This document shows, piece after piece, positions 6,630 through 12,671 of a DNA stretch of 12,671 nt. This DNA comes from Nocardioides sp. (GTDB taxonomy: Bacteria > Actinomycetota > Actinomycetes > Propionibacteriales > Nocardioidaceae). Position 1 is the first letter of the stretch. Each line of letters starts with the position of its first letter. Location: contig DOWL01000179.1 in the NCBI GenBank assembly GCA_003519585.1, forward strand, positions 27,494 to 40,164. Direction: 5' to 3'. The position numbers were made by a program, and so were the translations under genes. Below the pieces are notes generated by a model that was not told the origin of the DNA, ran no database searches, and worked only from the letters and a program-made list of their open reading frames with translations.

Positions 6630-7366
6630 GACAGTGCGAGCGGCTCGACGAGCTCGGGGCCGTTGTTCTTCACCGCGTTGACCATCGTGGACACGGGGTA
6701 GGCCTCCAGCAGGCCGGGTGCGGCCGGCACCAGGAGGTCGAGCACCGAGCCCTTCTCGGTGCGCGGGTCGAGCCAGGCGGCCCACTGGTCGGGCTCGACC
6801 ATGAGCGGCATCCGGTCGTGGATCTTGCCGAGATCGTCGGGGGCGTCGGTGGTGATCACCGTGCAGGTCCACAGGAACCGGTCGTCGGCGTCCTCGGCCT
6901 TCGCCGGGTCGCGCCAGATCTCGTAGAGGCCGGCCATCGCCAGCGTCCCTCCGTCCTTAGGACGGATGAAGAACGGCTGCTTCTTGGGCTTGCCGGACTT
7001 GGTCTGCTCGTCGGTGGGATACCACTCGAAGTAGCCGTCCGCCGGCAGCAGACAACGACGCGAGGCGAGGGCTCGGCGGTAGGCCGGCTTCTCGGCGACC
7101 GTCTCCATCCGGGCGTTGATCATCCGGCTGCCGATCTTGACGTCCTTCGCCCACGAGGGCACCAGCCCCCACCGGAGCACCCGCAACTGTCGCTCGGGCG
7201 GCTCCTCGGACTCCTTGGACGGCGGCCGCTCGACGACGGCGTAGACCTCCTTGGTCGGCGCCACGTTGTAGTCGGGGGCCAGCGGCTCGGGCACCCTGCT
7301 GTCTACGACCTCGAACTCCTCGATCAGGTCTTCGGGTCGTCGGCTGGACGCGTAGCGGCCGCACAT
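6626..7366 (-). CDS. SRAP-domain abasic-site protein (YedK/HMCES family)
   Basis: A 246-aa SRAP protein that covalently captures abasic sites in single-stranded DNA through its N-terminal cysteine. It starts MCGRY, so Cys2 becomes the N-terminal residue after Met removal. Asn84 and Arg86 (INARMET) and Glu114 (GYFEW) line up with E. coli YedK Asn75, Arg77 and Glu105; His183 (HDRMP) matches YedK His160. The complete active site predicts function. The ATG at 7366 is fixed by the required Cys2 and by a TAGGCT hexamer 6 nt upstream, a leaderless arrangement. It heads the row that continues into the hydrolase and perhaps sigR-rsrA. The M. tuberculosis counterpart, Rv3226c, also neighbours aroA. No LexA-type operator is evident upstream. 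Confidence 0.94.
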   Translation of the reverse strand: MCGRYASSRRPEDLIEEFEVVDSRVPEPLAPDYNVAPTKEVYAVVERPPSKESEEPPERQLRVLRWGLVPSWAKDVKIGSRMINARMETVAEKPAYRRALASRRCLLPADGYFEWYPTDEQTKSGKPKKQPFFIRPKDGGTLAMAGLYEIWRDPAKAEDADDRFLWTCTVITTDAPDDLGKIHDRMPLMVEPDQWAAWLDPRTEKGSVLDLLVPAAPGLLEAYPVSTMVNAVKNNGPELVEPLALS

Positions 7367-7372
7367 GGGGTC

Positions 7373-7378
7373 AGCCTA
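7373..7378 (-). promoter_or_regulatory. -10 element of SRAP gene, leaderless
   Basis: Minus strand TAGGCT lies 6 nt before the ATG at 7366 with GACCCC between. It fits TAnnnT, with transcription starting at about the start codon. Its -35 position (about 7396-7401) falls inside the heptamer repeat. Confidence 0.6.
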
Positions 7379-7383
7379 GGGCG

Positions 7384-7409
7384 GACCGCCGACCGCCGAC
7401 CGCCGACCG
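7384..7409. repeat. GACCGCC heptamer tandem repeat
   Basis: Three perfect copies of GACCGCC from 7384, 7391 and 7398, followed by a partial fourth (GACCG, 7405-7409). The array sits in the short intergenic region between the divergent SRAP and DoxX genes and covers the predicted -35 positions of both promoters. Confidence 0.85.
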
Positions 7410-7427
7410 GGGCAGACCCAGACGGGC

Positions 7428-7433
7428 TACCCT
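7428..7433 (+). promoter_or_regulatory. -10 element of DoxX gene, leaderless
   Basis: TACCCT ends 6 nt before the ATG at 7440 with TCGGCC between. It fits TAnnnT at leaderless spacing, and no Shine-Dalgarno is present. The predicted -35 position (about 7405-7410) is in the heptamer repeat. Confidence 0.55.
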
Positions 7434-7439
7434 TCGGCC

Positions 7440-7964
7440 ATGGCCGTCAGCAGGGTGTTCGCCCGTCCGATGCTCGCCTCGATGTTCCTGGTCGGTGGCT
7501 ACAACGCCGTCAAGAATCCGGAGCGGGTGGCAGCGCGTGCGCAGGCGGTGACCGACCGGCTGGTGCCGTTGCTCCAGAAGGCGGTCCCGATGCTGCCCTC
7601 CGACCCCGCGACCCTGGCCCGCATCAACGGCGGCGTCCAGCTGGTCGCCGGCGCCACCCTGGCCACCGGCAAGGCACCGCGGCTCTCGTCGGCGGTGCTC
7701 GCCCTGTCGCTGATCCCGACGACCGCGGCCGGCCATCGGTTCTGGGAGGAGCAGGACCCCACCGTGCGCGCCAACCAGCGGATCCACTTCTTCAAGAACG
7801 TCTCGATGCTGGGCGGCCTGATCATCGCCTCGGGCGACACCGAGGGTCAGCCGGGCGTCGTGTGGCGGACCCGGCGCGCCGCTCGGGACGCCCGCCGCGA
7901 GGCGCGCCACCTGGCTCGCTCCGCCCGGCGGGAGGCGGCGCTGGCCAGGGCTCGGGTCACCTGA
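7440..7964 (+). CDS. DoxX family membrane protein
   Basis: A 174-aa integral membrane protein of the DoxX family with about four hydrophobic segments, near residues 5-22, 62-77, 82-99 and 117-131. The typical RPMLASMFLVGGYNAVKNP opening, the RINGGVQL segment and the FFKNVSMLGGLI segment support the family. After the last segment it carries a tail (about 143-172) very rich in Arg and Ala, likely cytoplasmic and helical. Mycobacterial DoxX has been linked to superoxide dismutase and a thiosulfate sulfurtransferase in a thiol-protective membrane complex, which would suit a neighbourhood with sigR; that role is inference here. aroA follows after 15 nt. Confidence 0.87.
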   Translation: MAVSRVFARPMLASMFLVGGYNAVKNPERVAARAQAVTDRLVPLLQKAVPMLPSDPATLARINGGVQLVAGATLATGKAPRLSSAVLALSLIPTTAAGHRFWEEQDPTVRANQRIHFFKNVSMLGGLIIASGDTEGQPGVVWRTRRAARDARREARHLARSARREAALARARVT

Positions 7965-7966
7965 GC

Positions 7967-7972
7967 GAGCCT
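7967..7972 (+). promoter_or_regulatory. Weak -10 candidate before aroA
   Basis: GAGCCT lies 7 nt before the aroA ATG at 7980 and matches only A2 and T6 of the -10 consensus. There is no Shine-Dalgarno in the 15-nt gap after the DoxX stop, so aroA translation needs a leaderless transcript or coupling to DoxX. Confidence 0.25.
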
Positions 7973-7979
7973 GAACGAC

Positions 7980-9278
7980 ATGGCTGAGGTGACCTCGACA
8001 GGCGTGAACCCCGGCGTGCCCGACCCGTGGCCGACTCCGGTGGCGACCGGTCCGGTCGATGCCGTCGTGTCGCTGCCGGGCAGCAAGTCCCTGACCAATC
8101 GGGCGCTGCTGCTGGCCGCACTCGCCGACGGGCCCTCCGTCGTACGCCGCGCGCTCCGCTCGCGCGACACGCTGCTGATGGCGGCGGCGCTCAGCGGGCT
8201 CGGTTCGCAGGTGGACACCTCTGCCGACGACTGGACGGTCACGCCCGGTCCCTTCGATCGCGCGGCGGACGTCGACTGTGGACTGGCCGGGACGGTGATG
8301 CGGTTCGTCCCGCCGGCCGCCGGACTCTCGTCCGCGACGGTGGGCTTCGACGGCGACCCCCACATGCGCAGCCGGCCGATCGGCGAGGTGCTGGGCGCCC
8401 TGCGGACCCTCGGCGTCCAGGTCGACGACGGCGGTCGTGGTGCGCTGCCCTTCGCGGTGCACGGCACCGGTGCGGTGCGTGGCGGCCGCGTGGTCATCGA
8501 CGCGTCGGCTTCGTCGCAGTTCGTCTCGGCGCTGCTGCTCGCCGGGGCGCGGTACGACGAGGGGGTCGACGTCCGGCACGACGGCAAGCCGGTGCCCTCA
8601 CTCCCCCACATCGACATGACCGTGGCGATCCTGCGCGAGCATGGCGTGGAGGTCGACGACTCCGAGCCCAATCGCTGGGCCGTGGCGCCTGGCGTCGTCA
8701 AGCCGGTCGACCACGTCATCGAGCCGGATCTCTCCAATGCGGCGCCATTCCTCGCCCTCGCCGCAGTGACCCGCGGCACGGTCGTCGTCCGCGACTGGCC
8801 CGCCTCCACCACCCAGGCGGGCGACGCCCTGCGCGACATCCTCGAGCAACTCGGCTGCACGGTCACCCACTCCGACGCCGGGCTGAGTGTCACCGGGCCG
8901 GCCCGGCTCGAGGGCATCGATGTCGACCTCCACGACCACGGCGAACTGACCCCGGCGGTGGCGGCGCTCTGTGCGCTGGCGGCCGGGCCCAGCCACCTGC
9001 GCGGCATCGCCCACATCCGCGGCCACGAGACCGACCGGCTGGCCGCGCTCGCGACCGAGCTCGGCGCGCTGGGCGCGGACGTCATCGAGCACCCTGATGG
9101 CCTGTCGTTCCGGCCCGCCGCCCTGCACGGCGGGGTGTTCCACACCTACGCCGACCACCGGATGGCACACGCGGGCGTGATCGTCGGCGCAGCGGTGGCC
9201 GGCGTCCTCGTCGAGAACGTCGCGACGACCAGCAAGACCTTCCCCGACTTCGCCGGCTTCTGGTCGGGGTTGTTCTGA
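7980..9278 (+). CDS. aroA: EPSP synthase (3-phosphoshikimate 1-carboxyvinyltransferase)
   Basis: A 432-aa EPSP synthase, the sixth step of the shikimate pathway, joining shikimate-3-phosphate and phosphoenolpyruvate. Substrate-binding motifs are PGSKSLTNR at 33-41 (Lys36, Ser37, Arg41), GLAGTVMRF at 101-109, [11 protein letters not shown] at 132-142, SASSQF at 176-181, GHETDRL at 348-354 and YADHRMAHA at 390-398. Length is normal and it appears complete. The residue aligned with E. coli Pro101 is Phe109, a position where substitutions affect glyphosate sensitivity; Phe here seems usual in actinobacteria. The gene sits between DoxX and rsgA on the same strand, and the aroA-rsgA pair matches Rv3227-Rv3228 of M. 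tuberculosis. Confidence 0.97.
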   Translation: MAEVTSTGVNPGVPDPWPTPVATGPVDAVVSLPGSKSLTNRALLLAALADGPSVVRRALRSRDTLLMAAALSGLGSQVDTSADDWTVTPGPFDRAADVDCGLAGTVMRFVPPAAGLSSATVGFDGDPHMRSRPIGEVLGALRTLGVQVDDGGRGALPFAVHGTGAVRGGRVVIDASASSQFVSALLLAGARYDEGVDVRHDGKPVPSLPHIDMTVAILREHGVEVDDSEPNRWAVAPGVVKPVDHVIEPDLSNAAPFLALAAVTRGTVVVRDWPASTTQAGDALRDILEQLGCTVTHSDAGLSVTGPARLEGIDVDLHDHGELTPAVAALCALAAGPSHLRGIAHIRGHETDRLAALATELGALGADVIEHPDGLSFRPAALHGGVFHTYADHRMAHAGVIVGAAVAGVLVENVATTSKTFPDFAGFWSGLF

Positions 9279-9302
9279 TGGTCGAGGGACGCTGAGACGC
9301 TG

Positions 9303-10295
9303 ATGCCCACCGGCCGGTACTCCGAAGAGGACGTCGAGCACTACGACCGGCCGCGCCGCCGGACCCGGCCGCGCACCAAAGAACGGCCCACCTACGACGA
9401 CGCCGCCGACGGCGTGGTCGTGACCGTCGACCGCGGCCGGTTCACCCTCTTGGTCGGCGACCGGGTCGTGTTGGCGATGAAGGCCCGGCCGCTCGGTCGC
9501 CGTGGCGTCGTGGTGGGCGATCGGGTCAAGGTGGACGGCGACGTGTCCGGCGACGACGGGACCCTCGCCCGGATCGTCGAGGTGCAGGAGCGGACCACCA
9601 CGCTGCGGCGCACAGCCGAGGACGACGACCCGGTCGAGCGGGTGATCGTGGCCAACGCCGACCAGCTGGTGGTCGTGGTCGCCGTGGTCAACCCCGATCC
9701 CCAGCCGCGGCTGATCGACCGCGCCCTCGTGGCGGCGTACGACGCGGGGCTCGCCCCGCTGCTGTGCCTCACCAAGTCCGACCTGGCGTCCCCCGAGGAG
9801 CTGCTCACCACCTACCGCTCGCTGGGCGTGCCGTGGGTGGTCACCCACCGCGGCGGCGACCTGTCCGAGCTCGAGGAACGGCTCGCGGGCCGGGTGAGCG
9901 TGCTCCTCGGCTCCAGCGGCGTCGGGAAGTCGACGCTCGTCAACGCCGTGGTGCCCGATGCGATGCGCGAGGTCGGGCACGTCAACGCGGTGACCGGACG
10001 CGGCCGGCACACCTCGACCTCGGCTTACATGCTCGCCCTGCCTGCCGCCGGCGGCTGGATCATCGACACCCCCGGTATCCGGTCGTTCGGGTTGGCGCAC
10101 GTACGCCCCGAGGACCTGATCGAGGCGTTCCCCGACCTCGACGAGCTGACCGAGGACTGCCCCCGCGGCTGCACCCACGGTGCGGACGAGCCCGAATGCG
10201 GCCTCGACGAGGCGGTCGCCGAGGGCCTCGCCGACCCCGATCGCGTGGCGTCGTTCAGAAGGCTGCTGACAGCACGTTCAGAACCTGCGTACTAA
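9303..10295 (+). CDS. rsgA: Ribosome-assembly GTPase RsgA
   Basis: A 330-aa circularly permuted GTPase that checks the maturing 30S subunit and releases assembly factors. An arginine-rich N-terminal tail (about 15-28) leads into an OB fold (about 36-95). The GTPase motifs appear in permuted order: G4 TKSD at 157-160, G1 GSSGVGKS at 203-210, a G2 region near 231-240 and G3 DTPG at 255-258. A C-terminal zinc knuckle follows, with Cys286, Cys290, His292 and Cys299. The ATG at 9303 is the first start available, since the frame is closed by the aroA stop upstream. A weak GAGGG stands 14 nt before it. The gap to aroA is 24 nt, so the two are probably co-transcribed. Confidence 0.96.
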   Translation: MPTGRYSEEDVEHYDRPRRRTRPRTKERPTYDDAADGVVVTVDRGRFTLLVGDRVVLAMKARPLGRRGVVVGDRVKVDGDVSGDDGTLARIVEVQERTTTLRRTAEDDDPVERVIVANADQLVVVVAVVNPDPQPRLIDRALVAAYDAGLAPLLCLTKSDLASPEELLTTYRSLGVPWVVTHRGGDLSELEERLAGRVSVLLGSSGVGKSTLVNAVVPDAMREVGHVNAVTGRGRHTSTSAYMLALPAAGGWIIDTPGIRSFGLAHVRPEDLIEAFPDLDELTEDCPRGCTHGADEPECGLDEAVAEGLADPDRVASFRRLLTARSEPAY

Positions 10296-10331
10296 GCCAG
10301 AATCCCGACTGGGTGTGTCGCGCAATTCGTT

Positions 10332-10346
10332 CGCGGCGAAGCCGCG
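10332..10346. terminator. Small hairpin between convergent genes
   Basis: CGCGGC-GAA-GCCGCG, a 6-bp GC stem in the 72-nt gap where rsgA and the BTAD gene converge. It could stop transcription from either side, but it has no T tract on either strand, so an intrinsic terminator is not proven. Confidence 0.35.
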
Positions 10347-10367
10347 CGCCCGACGATCGCCGGGGTA

Positions 10368-12668
10368 TCAAACAGCTGACAGCACCAGCGCCGCCAGCGC
10401 CCTACCGGAGGCCGTGTCGGCGCCCCAGGGTGCCGGACCGATGGCGGCCGCATGCTCGCGGGCGGCGGCGAGCAGCGGCTCCTGCCAGGCAGCGGGCGAG
10501 GTGCCGGCGCGGGCCCAGTTCGCCTCGGCGCCGGCCAGGAGTTCGGGAGCCACGGGGTGGGCCACGGCGGCCAGCCCGATCGCCGCGGCGACGAAGCAGG
10601 TGGCCATCCAGCGGCCCTCCCAGGCCTCCTCGTGGGCGGCGATGACCCGGGCCAGGTCGGCCAGCGCGGGCCGGGGTTCGCCGGTCACGAGCAGCCCCCA
10701 GGCGCGTAGGAAGCGCAGGTAGTCGGTGGGCTCCGCGGGCGCGAGCCGGGCCTCGGCCCGGCCGATCAGCTCGAGCGCGACCTCGCCGTGGCCCATCGCC
10801 AACTGCGCCCAGGCGAGGTTCGTGGCCACTCCGCTGAGCGCGACCACCGACCCCGAGCGACCCACGAGCGCCCACGCCTCGTGGGCGGCCGCCTCCGCCT
10901 CCACCGGATCGATCACGGATGCCACTACGGCCAGGTTGGCCAGGGCATCGGCCAGCCGTTCGTCGTGGGTGTGCCGGGCGGCCGACACCCCCAGGCGGGC
11001 GTGCTCGAGGGCCGCTTCGTCGTCGCCGCTGTAGGAGCGCTCGAGGCTCAGGGCGTAGTGGGCGCCGGAGAGGCCGACCTGGTCGTCGTACTCGGCGAAG
11101 ACCGGGATCGCCTCCGTCAGGTCGACCCGCGCGCGCTCCGCGTCGTGGTTGGCCTCCAGGACGCCGCGCATCCGGAGCACCCGGGCGCGTTCGAGCGGGC
11201 TGAGCAGGCCGGAGTCGAGCGCCCGCGTGCACCAGCGGACGCCAGGCCCGAGCAGGTTGTCGAAGATCCAGAGGTAGCCGATCGTCGCGGTGAGGTCGAC
11301 GATCTGTTCGCGATCGCCGGCCTCGTGCGCACCCGCGAGTGCGAGCAGGTAGTCGGGGTGGTGCTCACGGACGTCCTGGAGCAGCGCGTCGCTGCGCTGG
11401 GCGCCACGCCAGCGCTCGGCGTACCAGCGCCGGTGTCGTCGGGTTGCGGCGTCGAGCTCCCCGGCCTCGGCCAGCCGCTCCCGGGCGAGGTCGCGCACCG
11501 GTCGCAGCAACCGGAACGACAACCCGGACGGCGATCGCTCTACGTGGACCAGGGCGTCGCGAACCAGCGCGTGCAGCGCCGCCGAGGCGTCGGCCTCGGA
11601 CCCGAGGTCGGACCCGGCCACGGCTCGGGCCACCGGTGGTTCGAACGAGCCCGCGAAGACCGCCAGCCGACGGAGCATCCGCAGCTCGCGGGCTGCCAGC
11701 CGGTCGAGGCTCCACGCCACGGTGTCCTGCATGGTCCGATGTCGCGGCGCCAGTCCACCCTCGTCGGAGGCGAGCGCGAGCGGTACGTCGAGGTGCGCGT
11801 CGAGCTCGTCGAGCGACCGGCCCGGGGCCTGGGCCGCCAGCAGCTGCAACGCGAGGGGTACGCCGTCGACGCGCCGGGCCAGCGCCGCCAGGCGAGGCAC
11901 CGCGTCGTCCCCGTGCACCAGATCCGGTGCCCGGTCGGCGATCCGCTCGCGCAGGAGAACAACGGCGGGCGCGGCCGCGGCGGTGGCCGGGTCGACGTCG
12001 GGCGGCGGCGTCGGCAGCGGTCCGAGCGCGAACACGGCCTCCTCGGCGACGCCCAACGGACGCCGAGAGGTCACGACCACGCGGAGTCCCGGACACCGCG
12101 CGAGCAGCGCCTCGACGACCTGGGCCACGTCGGCAAGGCACCGCTCCGCCTCGTCAGCGAGGAGCACCGTCGCTCGGGTGCCGATCTCGGCCGCGAGTGC
12201 CTCGACCGGGTCGGCATCGGGCACCGACAACCCCAAGGCCCGACCCACGGCCTCGACCAGCTCGGCACCCGGGCGTTCGGGCAGTGTGGCGAGGTCGAGG
12301 TAGCCGCCGACCCGCCCGCGGCCGAGTATGGTGGCGAGCTCGGCGAGCAGCCGGCTCTTGCCGACCCCGCCGAGGCCGGCGACGGTCACCAGCCGCCGCT
12401 CGGCCAGCAGCTCCCGGAGCCGGGCCAACTCCTCCTCCCGGCCGACGATGCGGGTGGTCGGTGCCGGCGCGGAGACGCTGCTCGAGCCCGGCGAGCCGAT
12501 CGCGGACGGTCCGATCTCGTCGCGCAGCACCCGTAGCTGCAACTCCTGGGCCCGGGGCGCGGGGTCGATGCCGAGCTCCTCGGTCAGGGTCGTGCGGAGC
12601 CGGTCGTACGCCGCCAGCGCATCGGCGCGGCGGCCGGCCCCGGCCGCCCCCCCGGCGGGGGGGGGAGG
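10368..12668 (-). CDS. BTAD / NB-ARC transcriptional regulator, 5' partial
   Basis: The C-terminal 766 codons of a large AfsR/SARP-like ATPase regulator. The first readable part (about 12543-12633) is the end of a BTAD domain (GRRADALAAYDRLR, then EELGIDP). A Ser/Pro linker leads to an NB-ARC/STAND ATPase with P-loop GLGGVGKS (12354-12377), Walker B VLLADEAE, a TSRRPLG motif and GVPLALQL. About 300 residues of helical TPR-like repeats complete the protein, with no C-terminal LuxR helix-turn-helix. The usual N-terminal OmpR-like DNA-binding domain would lie beyond the window. No ATG or GTG opens this frame, and a TTG at 12542 falls inside the BTAD region and is not the start. The frame meets TAG at 12669-12671, inside doubtful homopolymer sequence. 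Target and ligand unknown. Confidence 0.85.
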   Translation of the reverse strand, partial: PPPPAGGAAGAGRRADALAAYDRLRTTLTEELGIDPAPRAQELQLRVLRDEIGPSAIGSPGSSSVSAPAPTTRIVGREEELARLRELLAERRLVTVAGLGGVGKSRLLAELATILGRGRVGGYLDLATLPERPGAELVEAVGRALGLSVPDADPVEALAAEIGTRATVLLADEAERCLADVAQVVEALLARCPGLRVVVTSRRPLGVAEEAVFALGPLPTPPPDVDPATAAAAPAVVLLRERIADRAPDLVHGDDAVPRLAALARRVDGVPLALQLLAAQAPGRSLDELDAHLDVPLALASDEGGLAPRHRTMQDTVAWSLDRLAARELRMLRRLAVFAGSFEPPVARAVAGSDLGSEADASAALHALVRDALVHVERSPSGLSFRLLRPVRDLARERLAEAGELDAATRRHRRWYAERWRGAQRSDALLQDVREHHPDYLLALAGAHEAGDREQIVDLTATIGYLWIFDNLLGPGVRWCTRALDSGLLSPLERARVLRMRGVLEANHDAERARVDLTEAIPVFAEYDDQVGLSGAHYALSLERSYSGDDEAALEHARLGVSAARHTHDERLADALANLAVVASVIDPVEAEAAAHEAWALVGRSGSVVALSGVATNLAWAQLAMGHGEVALELIGRAEARLAPAEPTDYLRFLRAWGLLVTGEPRPALADLARVIAAHEEAWEGRWMATCFVAAAIGLAAVAHPVAPELLAGAEANWARAGTSPAAWQEPLLAAAREHAAAIGPAPWGADTASGRALAALVLSAV

Positions 12669-12671
12669 CTA
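12647..12671. other. C/G homopolymer edge, probable sequence artefact
   Basis: Seven C (12647-12653), GGC, then nine G (12657-12665) at the very end. Read in the BTAD frame it gives Pro and Gly runs and a stop where the family expects a helical segment before GRRADAL. This looks like low-quality sequence at a contig end rather than biology. Confidence 0.6.

Noticed and set aside
6630..6872. 81-codon upstream extension of the alpha/beta hydrolase
   Set aside because: Lies wholly inside SRAP in another frame, Arg/Pro-rich; the ATG at 6629 with the ATGA overlap is the natural start.
9278..9295. Five-codon minigene (MVEGR) between aroA and rsgA starting on TGATG
   Set aside because: Such tiny frames arise easily; no SD and no sign of conservation. 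A tandem 8-mer GACGCTGA at 9288-9303 is also there but has no clear role.
12540..12542. TTG as the start of the NB-ARC protein
   Set aside because: The frame continues upstream as clear BTAD sequence, so the gene starts outside the window.
1..12671. tRNA, rRNA, CRISPR, riboswitch, insertion sequence, phage or toxin-antitoxin features
   Set aside because: Read through the intergenic gaps on both strands; none is longer than about 150 nt and none shows such structure.

Overview
The window is 12.7 kb of high-GC DNA that reads as actinobacterial chromosome. A Nocardioides-like or other Propionibacteriales host is my best guess from protein style; genus is inference. Supporting signs are a PdtaS-type histidine kinase, a SigR/RsrA mycothiol-stress sigma/anti-sigma pair, the 24-residue actinobacterial ribosomal protein bL37, a BTAD/NB-ARC regulator, and many apparently leaderless start codons with a -10-like hexamer 6-7 nt upstream. 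I see no tRNA, rRNA, CRISPR array, insertion sequence or phage gene.

Layout. Left part (1-4.9 kb): pdtaS on the minus strand, then a plus-strand row of a DUF2785 protein, an acetolactate-synthase-like ThDP enzyme, the C-terminal stump of a GNAT acetyltransferase, an FlK-type thioesterase and bL37. A hairpin closes this row against the converging minus-strand genes. Middle (4.9-7.4 kb): a minus-strand row in transcription order SRAP/HMCES-like protein, alpha/beta hydrolase, sigR, rsrA. SRAP/hydrolase and sigR/rsrA each overlap by 4 nt. A well-matched SigR-type promoter (GGGAAT-N18-GTT) lies right behind the hydrolase stop, so sigR-rsrA is probably self-induced. Right part (7.4-10.3 kb): DoxX-family membrane protein, aroA (EPSP synthase) and rsgA (ribosome-assembly GTPase) on plus. 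Last (10.4-12.7 kb): a converging minus-strand BTAD/NB-ARC regulator, cut by the window edge in a C/G homopolymer stretch.

The core (pdtaS, rsrA, sigR, SRAP, aroA, rsgA) matches the order known from Mycobacterium tuberculosis (Rv3220c, Rv3221A, Rv3223c, Rv3226c, Rv3227, Rv3228). This is an ancient actinobacterial neighbourhood with lineage-specific genes placed between its members. Functionally it mixes signal transduction and thiol-oxidative stress control with DNA-damage tolerance, ribosome function and aromatic amino acid synthesis. I found no clear new multi-gene system. The items most worth a second look are the sigR promoter with its possible second start, the GNAT stump, the run of leaderless starts, the inverted repeat inside the pdtaS promoter, and a heptamer tandem repeat between two divergent promoters.
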